DNA from: Madurella fahalii
Lineage: Eukaryota > Ascomycota > Sordariomycetes > Sordariales
NCBI GenBank assembly: GCA_029876055.1
Contig: CM056874.1
Span: 1,426,001 to 1,490,000 of the forward strand
Length of the DNA: 64,000 bases
Direction of reading: 5' to 3'
Shown: one piece after another, positions 9,940 through 20,696 of the stretch
Layout of the letters: each line of letters opens with the position of its first letter
Position numbering within the stretch: position 1 is the stretch's first letter
Made by a program: the position numbers and the translations under genes
Notes under the pieces: generated by a model
Told to the model about the DNA's origin: nothing
The model's database searches: none
The model's input: the letters and a program-made list of their open reading frames with translations, nothing else

Positions 9940-10822
9940 ATGAGACTCCCGCTACTCCTCGCCTCGGCCTTCCGGTTATTTGGCGCATCGGTGGCCTTGG
10001 AGCGGTGTACAGGTACTATCCAGACTAGGGACGGCGTCCACTTGAAGTATATACAGAGCGGGCCGAGTAGTGGTAACTAGATCCTCTTTATCCCAGGTTG
10101 GCGCTAGGCGGCTGCTGAATGGCGTAAACAGGTCGACTATTTTGTTAGCACCGGCTTCCGAGTTATGACTTATGATATATGCGGCTAGGGTAGTTGCGAA
10201 AATCCCAATTTCGGCTACTGTATTAGTTACTTCGCCACTGACCTGAACGACGTCCGACAAGAGCTCTACCTATAAGATGTAACTATCGTTGGGTATTCGA
10301 TGCGATCCTCGGTCGTGTGGGTATGGTGGGATCAGTACCCGGACGCCCACCACCGTATCAGCAGCCTCGTCGTGGCCGACTAGGCGGCTGTTATAAGTGC
10401 GCGATCCGTACTGGACCGACAAGCAAGCTGCCGCACTCTCGGCCATCTTTACCCCGGGCCAGGTATATGACATCGCCGCCGATATGGCCGCGCAGATGCC
10501 GGGCCTCGTCCGGGGCATGTTTACCGCGTCCGTGTCCGAGGCCGACTACCAGTAGGTGCTGTCGCAGAACGCCAAGATGAGCGACGCCAACGCGGCGGCG
10601 CTCCTCCTCGACCACGCCTTCCGGGACTGGCGCGACGTGCTCCCGCGCATCGCCGTCCCCGCCCTGGCGCTCGCGGGGGTCGAGTGGGTCGCGTCACAGA
10701 TGCCGCGCGGCAAGCACTACACCTTCTCGACCGAGGGGAGGGGCAGCCACTTTGCGTTTTGGGAGAATCCAGAGCGGTTCAATGCCGTGGTGGAGGAGTT
10801 TCTGCGCAAGCGCGGAGCCTAG
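9940..10822 (+). pseudogene. Secreted-type alpha/beta hydrolase pseudogene
   Basis: Starts at an ATG followed by a signal-like leader (MRLPLLLASAFRLFGASVA). It then reads as an alpha/beta hydrolase: TRDGVHLKYIQSG, a damaged oxyanion strand (ILFIPGWR), and the nucleophile elbow GYSMRSS in place of GxSxG. The C-terminal half includes a His-containing strand (GSHFAFWENPERFNAVV). The first half holds several in-frame stops (mostly TAG where Gln or Trp codons are expected). There is a frameshift near 10470 and another stop at about 10554. The 3' 250 bp are GC-rich and almost undamaged, so decay is strongly uneven along the gene. The elbow Gly-to-Arg change alone would probably kill activity. Confidence 0.75.
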
Positions 10823-10948
10823 GTGCAGATAGAATGATTTGCTCGCGCTTCGGTCACAGTGATGGCGTGCCGCCGCTACTGAGTTGTTGTATACAGCATT
10901 TAAGGTGCCCGCTGCTGAATAAAGGCTGGCGGTGCTTTGAACTGAGAA

Positions 10949-10975
10949 TTTTTTTTTTTTTTTTTTTTTTTTTTT
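10949..10975 (+). repeat. 27-nt T homopolymer
   Basis: An uninterrupted run of 27 T about 125 bp after the hydrolase pseudogene. It could be the reverse-complement poly(A) tail of a retrocopy or simple slippage; no adjacent target duplication was seen. Confidence 0.6.
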
Positions 10976-11042
10976 GCGCAAACGGTTAACAGCATTGACT
11001 TGTGGGCTTACATTATATATAATAAGGCCTCCTTCTAATTGG

Positions 11043-11220
11043 AGGAAGCTCTATTTGGATATATTGTTTTAACCTTGTGTAGGTTGTAGGAACCCATTAT
11101 TGTATTTTTACCTGGCCCTTTCCTATCTATCCTATTGTATACTGTACTTGCGCCTCTCCCTGATATAATATGTCTGTAGATGTAGGTGTAGATATATTTC
11201 TATACTGTTTCACTATGTCT
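11043..11220 (+). repeat. RIP-mutated 3' portion of the 416-bp LTR-like repeat
   Basis: Aligns by eye to the last 180 bp of the copy at 55595-56010, from the GGAGCTCTATCTGCACATGT block to the GGTGTAGAT block. Most differences are C-to-T or G-to-A (GTTTTGACC is GTTTTAACC, TTGTGGTGG is TTATTGTAT). Confidence 0.6.
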
Positions 11221-11549
11221 CCTTGAAGAGGGGTTAGTAGTAGTATGAAGAGTAGTAGTTCCGTTATATGGAATGTAACTAAAACACCATGGTAACTATA
11301 TAGAACATCTACGTAGATAGCGATTATATCCTAAGTGTTTTTAGGAAAGTACAATAGCAAGACAACAGGGTATAACCGTCTAGGTAAATGAACAAGAGCT
11401 GGGAAAGTTGTTCCGGCCATCTGCTTACCTAGACAGCTCTATTCTCTTCTAACGCAACATCGCGGTCTTTTTCGAGCACCGTCATGATTCTGTTAGCTAG
11501 CGTATGTATAGCTTGGTCTGTCTGGTTTGCGTCTAACTGCCTAGAAGGT

Positions 11550-12294
11550 GTATCCTCAACCATTCTCGGCGTCTTTACTTTTGAACTCCTTTGCGGACTC
11601 TGTCGTGTTCTGCTGTTTTCTGCTGGCCGTTTGCCATTTTTGCACTTTGTTATCCATGTGCGCCTTCATGAGGTGAAGTTTCTCTAACAAAGACTGCGCC
11701 AGAGATACCAAAACAACCATAGTAGCAGCGTGACGTCGGTTAGGAGAAGGCACAGGAGCAGATAAACCCAGGCCCAGCATGAGATGATCTGTGGCTAGCC
11801 TCCATTGCTGGCTTGGAAGTTAAAAACGCCGGTCGAGAAGACGGAGGACACGAATGTGGAGGGAAGAAAGAAGAGGGTCACCACGGCGATGGGCTTCATT
11901 AAATTCGAGTCATGCTTTGTAACGCGATTGTAGAGCACCGCCCTCATGCTCTCAAGAAGAACATGGTGGAATTCTTGAGGAACAGCTCGGCTCGGAGGAT
12001 GGTGGATCTGATATCTTCCGTCGTAATCGACGGCTTGACTGACGACAGTTCATGACCAGCTGCGGCCGACTTGTAGCTTTCGATTAACTGGGCGAGTCGA
12101 AACAGAGCCGTCACTTGGTCCAGAATCGTGGAAACCGAGAGTAATGTCTCTGCGGCCTGCCTCGAGAACCAGGCAAGATCAATGTTGAGCTTGTCGTAGT
12201 CAAAAGATATTGTTTCATACCCCGTCCGCCTGAAGGTCACGGCCTGCTCTGTTACGCCAAGCCGAGACTCCATGCCGTACATATCCTTTCGCAA
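11550..12294 (-). pseudogene. CorA-like membrane-domain gene relic
   Basis: The minus strand encodes the helical stalk and C-terminal membrane part of the fungal CorA-like (Mg2+-transporter-like) family: a helical region (about 11944-12294), then in another frame YNRVTKHDSNLMKPIAVV, TLFFLPSTFVSSVFSTGVFN, and a second hydrophobic helix (VYLLLCLLLTDVTLLLWLFW), ending LEKLHLMKAH in a third frame. At least two frameshifts and an in-frame TAG break it. Similar coding-like pieces continue upstream to about 12830 but could not be joined. Fungal proteins of this family often fuse the domain to ankyrin or unknown N-terminal regions and are not proven transporters. Confidence 0.6.
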
Positions 12295-14349
12295 ATTGAC
12301 GTACGAGCAGACCGTACTGATAGAAGCTCAGAACACAGCTGGCAGTAAGCAGAGGGTCCCTTCCGAGCGCAACTTCATTCATCTGCAGTCATCCAACGAA
12401 ATAGTCAAGAGAGAGGAGTGCATCAGTATCATAAGGTTGGTTGGGTATTCCCTTATCGTCGCCAGAGCCATGTTAATTGCAATATCTCTCCAACCCTTTG
12501 ACGTCGTTGCGTACTTTGGGGATGACATCTCGCACTGCTTCATCCCATCAGTCCGGACCGGCGCTGAGCCAGTAATCAGAGGAAGCCTTCCCGACCACAA
12601 TGGTTATCCAGTATTCTGACCCAACCAATCCTAGGATGGAGCGTATATGCGTCAACCATCTCAGCAGATCCTAAATCAAACCCGAGCCCTCCTCGGCGCT
12701 CATACTGCCGATATATAACCTGACATAAAGGCCGGATACAGTTACGGTCAGCAGGTATGGAACGCTTCCCATCTAGTAAAAGATCTAGCTGGTGAAGAAC
12801 GGTAGGTAGCATTGGTACAAACACCTCACCAGCTTCAAATCCCCATACTCAATTTCAGGGGCGCCGAGCTCCGCCAAAAGTAGCTTCTTCAGAATGCGGG
12901 AGCTGCTACACGCTCACACTGTAAGAACACCCATAGAAATATTCTCCAGCGGAAGCTGAGCAGTGATACGTTGCCATCTAGAACGCAACTTGCACCCGAA
13001 ACTGCGCAGTTATTGGAGCGGTAGCGCAGTATTCCACGAAGAAGCGGGGAAGGGGAGAAGGTCCTGGTCGATACGCATGTCTTCTCAAGTACAATGATGC
13101 GAGGCCGTGTCGGGCCGCCAATTCTGTTGACACCGACCAAGCTGGGGTACTAGTACTATATCTTACCTCTTATCAGCGTAGTCCACGCGTCATGCTGTAG
13201 CTGGTATCATGAAGATAATATTCACCTTTTTTTCCCTCTTTAACATGTTATAGTTGAAGCCCCCCAGTGAGAATGCCTCGGCAGCAGATTGACGGACCAG
13301 CCACAAGTTCTGGTAGCCATCCTCCGCTTCCACAGTCAACGCTCATTGGTGCCCGGAAGGTGTGAGGGAAAAGGGGCCGGACCGGCGGTGCCTTGTTCAA
13401 GGAGGCATTGCTGCAGCAAGTAGCTGGCGGCTACTTGCTCCATGTCCACAGCCCCGCCGATGAAGCAGTCGAGCAGTGCATCCCCGGGGTGTGGAGGGTC
13501 GCCGCTGCGAATAGCCACCGGAGGACCGATTGACTCAGGGGTCCGAGTTCGGGCAAAACAGCCTAGTTATATGAGACGAATGTGGGCACTTACAATTGCC
13601 ATTGTTATTCATAATCCTGAGCTGCGGTGAGCTGTGGCTGATTTCGCCTGAGCTTCCCCGACTCTTCACTGAGCTAGGGTAACCCTCTACGTAGCCGCTG
13701 CACAGCCCCAGAGACCCGTCTTCAGTCCTTCTGGCTAAAATTTTCTTTCGAAGGATCGTGTATGACGTGCAATCTGTAGGAATCACTCCCAGACAATACG
13801 TACAATTGTCAGAAACGCTGGTCTAGCCCCTATATGTTCCTTCAATATACCACTCTTGTTAACTTAACTTGTAAGTACTGAACACCTCAACTACCTGGTA
13901 GCTTCGAACACCGCCTAGCAACATTTATCCGCCAATATCGCTTACAGCACTGCTGTGGGCGGTACCAGATCTGCAAACTAGGATACGTTCACTATACTGC
14001 ATGGCTACCTACCAACGTTGTTGTAATGAGAGCCTCTGATGGAGCTTGGGGATGACCGGCCGAAGATCCGGGATGAAGTTATAGTACCTAGTAGATAAGG
14101 ACTTCGTTCTCCAGCAGCACTTGCAGTTAGGTTCTTGATCCGCAAGGATTAGTCTCTATAATGAGAAGGAGGTTGTTTGTGAAGACTTCCATCTGTGTTC
14201 CCGCACTTGTCGGTATCAGACATCGTGAACCATCATCCCCAATGTACTTGAGAACAACCCCCTTTGCAGTTGTCCTAGCGTGCCAAGAGGAGCCGAGTCC
14301 CCCATCAATGGCCAGGACAGTAGTCCGTGGAAGATATTTCCGCCGGGTA
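12295..14349. other. No intact gene; possible 5' remains of the CorA-like relic
   Basis: Minus-strand fragments between 12379 and 12830 look coding-like (WRDIAINMALATIREYP, EMVDAYTLHPRIGW) but change frame repeatedly. They may be the N-terminal part of the relic at 11550-12294. From 12830 to 14349 nothing could be assigned. Confidence 0.35.
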
Positions 14350-14516
14350 TGTTGAGTGTATCTTCAATGTCAAGCGTGGTCTTCGTTTCGATATAAGTCT
14401 GCCTGTGCTACTGTTATTATAAACTTCTGCATGTAATTCCAGTAGATGTGGTTTTTTCTACATAGCTTGGACTTGATGTCTTGCGGCCTTATCGCAAACC
14501 ACCCCTCTATCCAACA
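14350..14516 (-). repeat. Copia-type solo-LTR-like repeat, 167 bp
   Basis: On the minus strand it begins TGTTGGATAGAGG and ends ACACTCAACA, giving TGTTG..CAACA ends like many Ty1/copia LTRs. No matching flanking duplication (GGGTA versus TTATA). A partial relative sits at about 59140-59223, sharing GGTGGTTYGYGATAAGGC and CTATGTA-RAAAACCACAT. Confidence 0.5.
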
Positions 14517-15283
14517 TTATATAACCTAATTAGATGACTCCTGGATCACCCTACGATCTGTGTACTTAGCTTTTGTAGTCGGGAATGGACACTTGAGTGC
14601 CCACTATTAAGACTACATTCTCCTACACAAGACATTACCACCAATTATCATACCTAATCTTTACCTTCTTCCTACGTAACACCATATTAGTGTAGTGTGT
14701 TTGTATACGTGTTTTCGTTCCGGTACGTGCTCAGTGCCAAAGTTCAATACGCAACTAATAGCTTGAACGCTTATCTCGAGCATCATTCAATTTCTCATCG
14801 GTTGGTCCCGCCCTCTTCCATCCCACCCGATGAGCCGAGCCAACAATTATTGGGCAGAAACTTGCGATTCGCAAATACCATGACAACACTTGAAAGCACG
14901 ACCGCCTCGACACCCTCTCCATCTCGGTCACTCCTGTCCGTAAGCGACGATAAAAGCCGGACCCTATGTAGCAAAGTCCAAAACCATCCCTTCATCCCCC
15001 GTAATCCCTATAATCAAGGCCGTCCATCTTAATACTCGGCATAGTAAGTTCCTTGCGCATGAGCTTTACCGCTGCAATAGGCTTTTTTAGCCTCCACGCG
15101 TGACACACGTTTTCAAGGCACGTCTATACCCTACGCTGCAGAAGCGCTCTCTATTACCTTTTGTAGACGTGGCTAATCAATCGCTCTGGGTTTATTGGCG
15201 CTATTGGATGGACTTGCCGCCGTCAGCTAATTATATGGGTCGACCATTATGGTTGCATCCAGTGATTGTTATATGAGATAAAT
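14517..15283. other. Intergenic, nothing recognised
   Basis: Overlapping short frames on both strands around 14697-15032 show no motif. It adjoins the 3' end of the second P450. Confidence 0.3.
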
Positions 15284-17104
15284 CTAGTCCCTAGCTAGCG
15301 TCGCCCTCATCCACATATCCCACTGAATTTGCACTCCGGCGCTGTAATTCTTGAAGGGGTTTGTCGGGTAGACGACGGAAAGGTCAAAGGTGCGGACGAT
15401 CTGTAAAAGATTTAGAACACGCAATACCTCGGTGCTGTAGGTCTGCGCAACCTACCTCGGTAATAGCCTTGTTGAGCTCGAGTTGGGCGATATTACGGCC
15501 GAGGCACTTCCACCGCCCGTATCCGAATGTGGCCTCGACAGCGGCATTCCTTACCTGCAGCTCGCCCTCGGAACCCTCGAGGAATCTCTCCGGGCGGAAT
15601 GTTTTAGCGTCATCCCCCCAAGTCTTTTTATCCATAAGCATGCCCATGACTGAGTACCCGATGGCTGAGCCGCCAGGGATGAACTTTCCGTTGTACGTAT
15701 CGCCTTCCGGGGGCACGTCCTTGAGCATGATGCCAGTAATGGAGGGATAGATGCGAATGCCTTCCTTGATGACAGCCTGTAGATAGGGTAGGTTCGTTGC
15801 TTCGGCGTTTGTGATAGGTGAGCTGGGACGCGCTTTCTCGATCTCTGCGCGGAGCTTGAAGAGAATCCTCGGGTTAGAATAGATGTAAAATAGAGTCATG
15901 CGGATCGCAGTGGCCGTGGTCTCCGCGCCAGCAAGGCTAGGCGTTCCATTCTCTGTCAGCGTGCACGTCCAAAAGGCTAGTTGACGGGGGGGGGGTTCTA
16001 CATCTGCATCACCGATTCGGATTCAGCCTCTTCCCTTGTCAGGCCATGTCGAATGAAGGATCCTAGCATATCTTGATGCAGCTCCCCCTCCTTTGGGGGA
16101 TACCGTTTCTCGACGATTTCGTGTGCCAGCCTAATTACGGCTTGTCAGTGATGGGAAAAGGGACAGGAGAGATCCAGCTACCAACCCCATGATGCGGCCC
16201 ATGCCGACGCTGTCCCCGGCCGAGGGGAGATATTTCTTGACAGTATCCAGCCCCAGCACATACATTAGCCAGGGAAACAAGCTCAGTACCATGAAGAACG
16301 GAAATCCCTCGGCCGATGTCTTCAGATAATCGTACATATCGGTATCGTTTTCTAAGAACCCAATCGCCTTGCCAAACGCGATGTCTCCGATAGTGTCGGC
16401 GGTAAAATACTGTATCTTTTGTGCCAAGTCGAAAGCTTTCGTTTCTGTCGGCGCAGAAAGGTACATTTCTCGATGAGCTTCACGAGAGCAACGATATTAG
16501 CATCGACCTTCTCCTCTAGGTCAACAATCTCCCTCCCGGAGTACTGCAGAGAGGTTCTGTAAGCGACGTATCTTCGGTCAAAAGGGAAATCCGAGGTACT
16601 CACGCCTGGTGCGATCTTTAACTTCAGTTGTGCGTGCACTTCATTGTCACGATGGGATCCTATATGGTCCTTGTCCGGATTGAAGCGAAAGGCCATATAC
16701 CAGTTGCTTCTTTTGTATCTTGACCGAGGAGCGGCCATTCGACGCATGAGCTCGGAATCCGATGTGAGAAGGACACCGGGAGCAACGAGCGCAAGCGGAC
16801 CTTTGTGCGATGAGCTGCGAGACCCCCGGTCAGCTTCTGAGCGGGACGTACCATGAGTTTCGCTGATTTCCTGAAGTTTAAGATGAACCCGGCCGCTTAA
16901 ATGCCACAAGACCAAGGGGATCCGGGTCCATCTTGCCAGCTTAGGTCCGGGAAAGTGTCTTAGGCGAGCGTAGGTCAGGCATGAATGGGCGATATAGACG
17001 GCAACAGCGAAGCCGATGGCAGCCAGGAACGGTTGCGAGGTTACCGTGAGGATGACTGCCTTGGCTGTCACCGTGAGGCTTGGGGAACTGGGTACGAATG
17101 ACAT
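15284..17104 (-). CDS. Cytochrome P450, six exons, one 1-nt frameshift
   Basis: Model: complement of 15284-15400, 15456-15936, 16002-16130, 16186-16543, 16604-16800, 16852-17104. It starts at MSFVPSS with a hydrophobic anchor, then FPGPKLARWT. The I-helix is AGAETTATAIR, K-helix EGIRIYPS, and heme loop FGYGRWKCLG (Cys about 457), which resembles pisatin-demethylase-like P450s. Exons sum to 1535 nt, one short of 512 codons. The missing base is needed within the GAGAAATGTACC stretch near 16465, where the frame shifts. All five introns (51-65 nt) and every motif are intact, so this is either a very young pseudogene or a base-call error in an A run. Substrate unknown. The start at 17104 is preferred over the upstream ATG because the anchor begins there. 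Confidence 0.85.
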
Positions 17105-17774
17105 CAAGGCCCCCCTCCCGATAGATCCGCTCGATGTCGACTGATTAGCTCTGGATTCTGACCTACACGTCCGTTTCAATGTGAGGCGGGGTCAAGGCTA
17201 TGATATAAACGGCACCTGTCATACATGAATCGATGGGACCACGAATCCTGATCATGGTGAACGGCGGAATAACCCCTCTTCTCGCTTCGTCCTAAAGCCC
17301 TATCAGGCTTATCCCAATAGGGAATGGGCAAAGAACGTTGAGCCACCACCCCTCATTTGTCGACACTCAAGGTTTCCACATAGCCCAGGATCCCACACGA
17401 AAAACCACCCTAGCAATACGATCACGTAGAGATAGGTAGACGCTTGTAACTTTACTAATTCGTTATATTCAATAGCCTTGCCAGTATTTCGACTGTACAC
17501 ATTGCCTCTTTATTTAATTGTGACAAAGGTGTCATATCCTGAGCCCCTGAATTACAATAACCCCTTTATTTTAATAATACTCGCTGTTCCTTTTCCAGCA
17601 ACAGGTTCCGAGCTTCACTATAACCCCCCATTGTTGCTGTTGGGAAGGGCGAAAACTGTAGAGCACCTTGCTATGTGATACTTGATACCACCGAGACCTA
17701 GAAGTCAGCCTAGGGTTAAAATTCGTACCAACCTGGGACCTTAGCCTTATTTTACAGGGCCAAGGTATGAGTGT
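17105..17774. other. Intergenic between P450 and repeat block
   Basis: No supported gene. It contains the presumed promoter of the minus-strand P450. Confidence 0.3.
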
Positions 17775-18191
17775 TGAAATGGTGCAGAAACACATATCTA
17801 CACCCACATACCCACCAAAAACAAGGGGGAGGGCAAAGACGGCCAAATGCCCGACAGACAAGATAGACAAAACAGGCCAGGCGACACCACCACAAATCGG
17901 GTCCCTGCAGCCTAAACAAGGTCAAAACAACATGTGCAGATAGAGCTCCCTCTGATCAGAGGGAGATCGCCTTGCACACAAAGAAAGCTCGTCAATTGAG
18001 CTTGCAACAAGTGTGAAGAAAGGTGCTGAATTGATTGTCCTGCCTAAGGAGCAATGGCCAGGACGGCCCTACTTATGGTGCGAAAGAAAAATGGGCTCAC
18101 GGCAAGTTCCAGCCCCCGGGGCACCATCCTAGCAACTGTGTCCCTCTGATCAGAGGGACCCTGCCCTCTGGGGACTGTTTTCCCCAACTCA
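17775..18191 (-). mobile_element. Full copy of the 416-bp LTR-like repeat (copy X)
   Basis: On the minus strand it starts TGAGTTGGGGAAAACAGTCCCC and ends CACCATTTCA: 417 bp, TG..CA. It contains two copies of the perfect palindrome CCCTCTGATCAGAGGG (one flanked by G..C, one by CT..AG) and a TGGGGAAAACAGTCCCCA hairpin. No coding capacity, so it is best read as a solo LTR. No clear flanking duplication. Confidence 0.75.
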
Positions 18192-18493
18192 CTATAAGTA
18201 GGGCTGTCCTGGCCATTGCTCCTTAGACAGGACAATCAATTCAGTACTTTTCTTCACACTTATTGCAAGCTCCATTGACGAGCTTTCTTTGCGTACAAAG
18301 CGATCTCCCTCTGATCAGAGGGAGCTCTATCTGCATATGTTGTTTTGACCTTGTCTAGGCTGCAGGGACCTGATTTGTGGTGGTATCGCCTGGCCTGTCT
18401 TGTCTATCTTATCTGTCTAGTATTTGGCTGTCTTTGCCCTCCCCCTTGTTTTTGGCGGTATGTGGGTGTAGATATGTGTTCTGCACCATTTCA
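18192..18493 (+). mobile_element. 3' half of a disrupted LTR-like repeat (copy Z, part 1)
   Basis: Starts abruptly inside the repeat (CTATAAGTAGGG, where intact copies read CCATAAGTAGGG) and continues to the normal CACCATTTCA end. The missing 5' half is found in opposite orientation at 26721-26837, cut at the same internal point. Confidence 0.75.
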
Positions 18494-18779
18494 GTAACTC
18501 TCTTGATCTAGCTAATATACTACGCTGTCGTTAGTTTCATCAAGTTCTCCATTTTATATATATATCTCCGATTTATCGCTATGTCTAAGCTTCGTAAGGC
18601 GTATATCAGTATAATCTTTTTTTTATTTACTGTTCTTTATTATATATATCGCTGTAACTGTAGTATAGTACTAACCTCTGTACAAGATATAAGATATTAT
18701 AGGCACTGTAGACAGCAAGTGCATTAACACGACGGCCTTTTCTACTATAACTCTTTCCTCGTTATAAACGCCCAGGCAG

Positions 18780-19317
18780 TATGAGCTAATAGCCGTTGCA
18801 GTTACATCGAGATCCAACATCGTCACCGATATCATCATCCTTGCTCTGCCGATTAAGATACTGATCGGTATCAACCGCTCCTTTAAAGAGAAGATTGCTC
18901 TAGTATGCGTCTTTCGGCGTCGGTACGTTCGCCACTATCGTGGCTATAGTCCGTCTGTATACAATCTATATGTATACGCTTACTACCGACCCTTTCCATG
19001 ATAGTATCCTGGTAAACATCTGGTCCGTTATCGAGATTAACGTTGCTGTTGGCTGTGCCAGCACGCCGGCGCTCAAGCTGCTTTTTATACCCCAGACGCT
19101 TAAGAGTGCCCGCCAAGGGAGCACCCCGCCCCATCACTCCGAATACGAGTACCACGGCCGGGGCCGGTCGGGCATTAAGAGTGAGATGTTGGTTGACCAG
19201 TCGTTTGCTGCGAGGGATATTAATATGGGACCTATCGTTCCATCGAGCTACACCAGGATCAGCGGGGGCAAGCCCGACTCGGATTCAGGCAGTATACAGC
19301 AGATCCTAACTGACTAA
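18780..19317 (+). pseudogene. PTH11/SAT4-type rhodopsin-domain protein, 3' fragment
   Basis: Translation gives helices 5-7 of the fungal rhodopsin-like family: NIVTDIIILALPIKIL, then after a 1-nt insertion near 18910 GVGTFATIVAIVRLYTIYM, and WSVIEINVAVGCASTPALK followed by a hydrophilic tail ending at a stop at 19315-19317. The N-terminal helices upstream are lost in AT-rich, stop-containing sequence. Intact members are seven-helix plasma-membrane proteins often proposed as receptors. It lies inside the segment bounded by inverted LTR copies. Confidence 0.75.
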
Positions 19318-20696
19318 GTGAATCAGTGGGAACAATTGATGCTCCTATGTAAGGTTAATATGTCAAATAGGATCGGTTCAAAAGCGGAAATGTTCTTAGG
19401 GGAGGACCCCGGACTGAGCAGTCTCAAACAAAGGGAAGTTTGATTTTCCCAGTTATAATTATCTATCAAATCCGGCAGGCCAATGCAATGTGTTTGATGA
19501 AAAGTGATGCGGGAGTTTCAAATCTAGGTACCTAGCTGAGCGGTCTCGAACTCTACCTAAACTTCCCCCCATATTTGCGCCGCTGAGCACTGACAGGCTG
19601 GCGGGAGGCTGTCAGCTAGAAAATGGGCCGCGGGAATAGTGGTTGTTTGTGTTTGCCTGGATACTACCGCACAACGCGGACGATCATAGCACCGTACAGT
19701 AACAATACAATCCTTGTCTCTCATTAACGCGGTTCATATGACAGGGATCCTATCCCCCGACCCCGGAAATTACAGCTTCCCAGCCGAAGGAGCCATTCCA
19801 GCACAAGAAAATTTAGAAATAAATTTTATACGAGTAGCCGGATTTTCCCTAACCGTCTTTATAAAGATTGGTGGTCGTTTCGTTGTGATAGCGATCTTGC
19901 TGCGAATTGGACTGATATGTTGTTGAGCTTGGAGGACTGAAAGTACATAGTATCAGGGTTGGTTGAATCTAGATTGGCTGTAAATGTAGGGAGGTATGTT
20001 GGAGTACATGGCCAGAATGCGGCTTAGACCCATGGGGCACATCGCGGGCAAGGAGGGAGCCTCTCTACGGAGACAGTTGTCGTCATGGGCCACACGGCCG
20101 ATCACTCGAAGCTAATGTTCTAAGCTCTATCGGATGCGCAGGATTGACGCGGTAATGCCCAAGAGCCAAAGGTTTGATAGGTAAGTAGCTGAGTTATGCT
20201 ACGTCCCCATGTGCAAACGCAGACTTGATTGAATCCTGGTAGAATGTCGGTACACATCATGTCTTGCTCAAGATGGATAGCTCGATGAACCTGATTCGGG
20301 CGCATACCGTGACCGAAAGCTACCAAATTGCAGGGTGCTATTCCCGGCGGCCCGGCGCATATGGATCCGGCTACAACGTACCAGTCGCTAGTATGCATGC
20401 TTCAGGCAAGTCTGAAATCGACATCCCACAGTGTGATGGTGATATCTTGTTTTACCATTGGCTCGGTTCCAACGACCAGCGATGGGGGCAATTGTTCCTC
20501 TGGCCTAAGCGGCTCTATCACATGCACTTACGAATGCATTAAATAAGTAGGTAAATACGAACCGTTTGTGACGAGGGGTGGAAACTAGGCACTACCTACC
20601 CATCTCGTGAGCACCATGCAATCGCGGCTCTAGTATCAAGACTTTGCCCCCGCCCCGCCGACCGAAGAGTTCCATAGCCTCCAAGCTACGTCCACC
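19318..20696. other. Upstream region of the GH95 gene; no gene seen
   Basis: Several short frames have no motifs. The last few hundred bases should hold the promoter of the gene starting at 20697. Confidence 0.35.

Noticed and set aside
17775..18493. Foldback (long inverted repeat) transposon or hairpin RNA gene
   Set aside because: The arms are a full and a partial copy of the same LTR-like repeat, and the partial copy's missing half is at 26721-26837, so recombination explains the palindrome.
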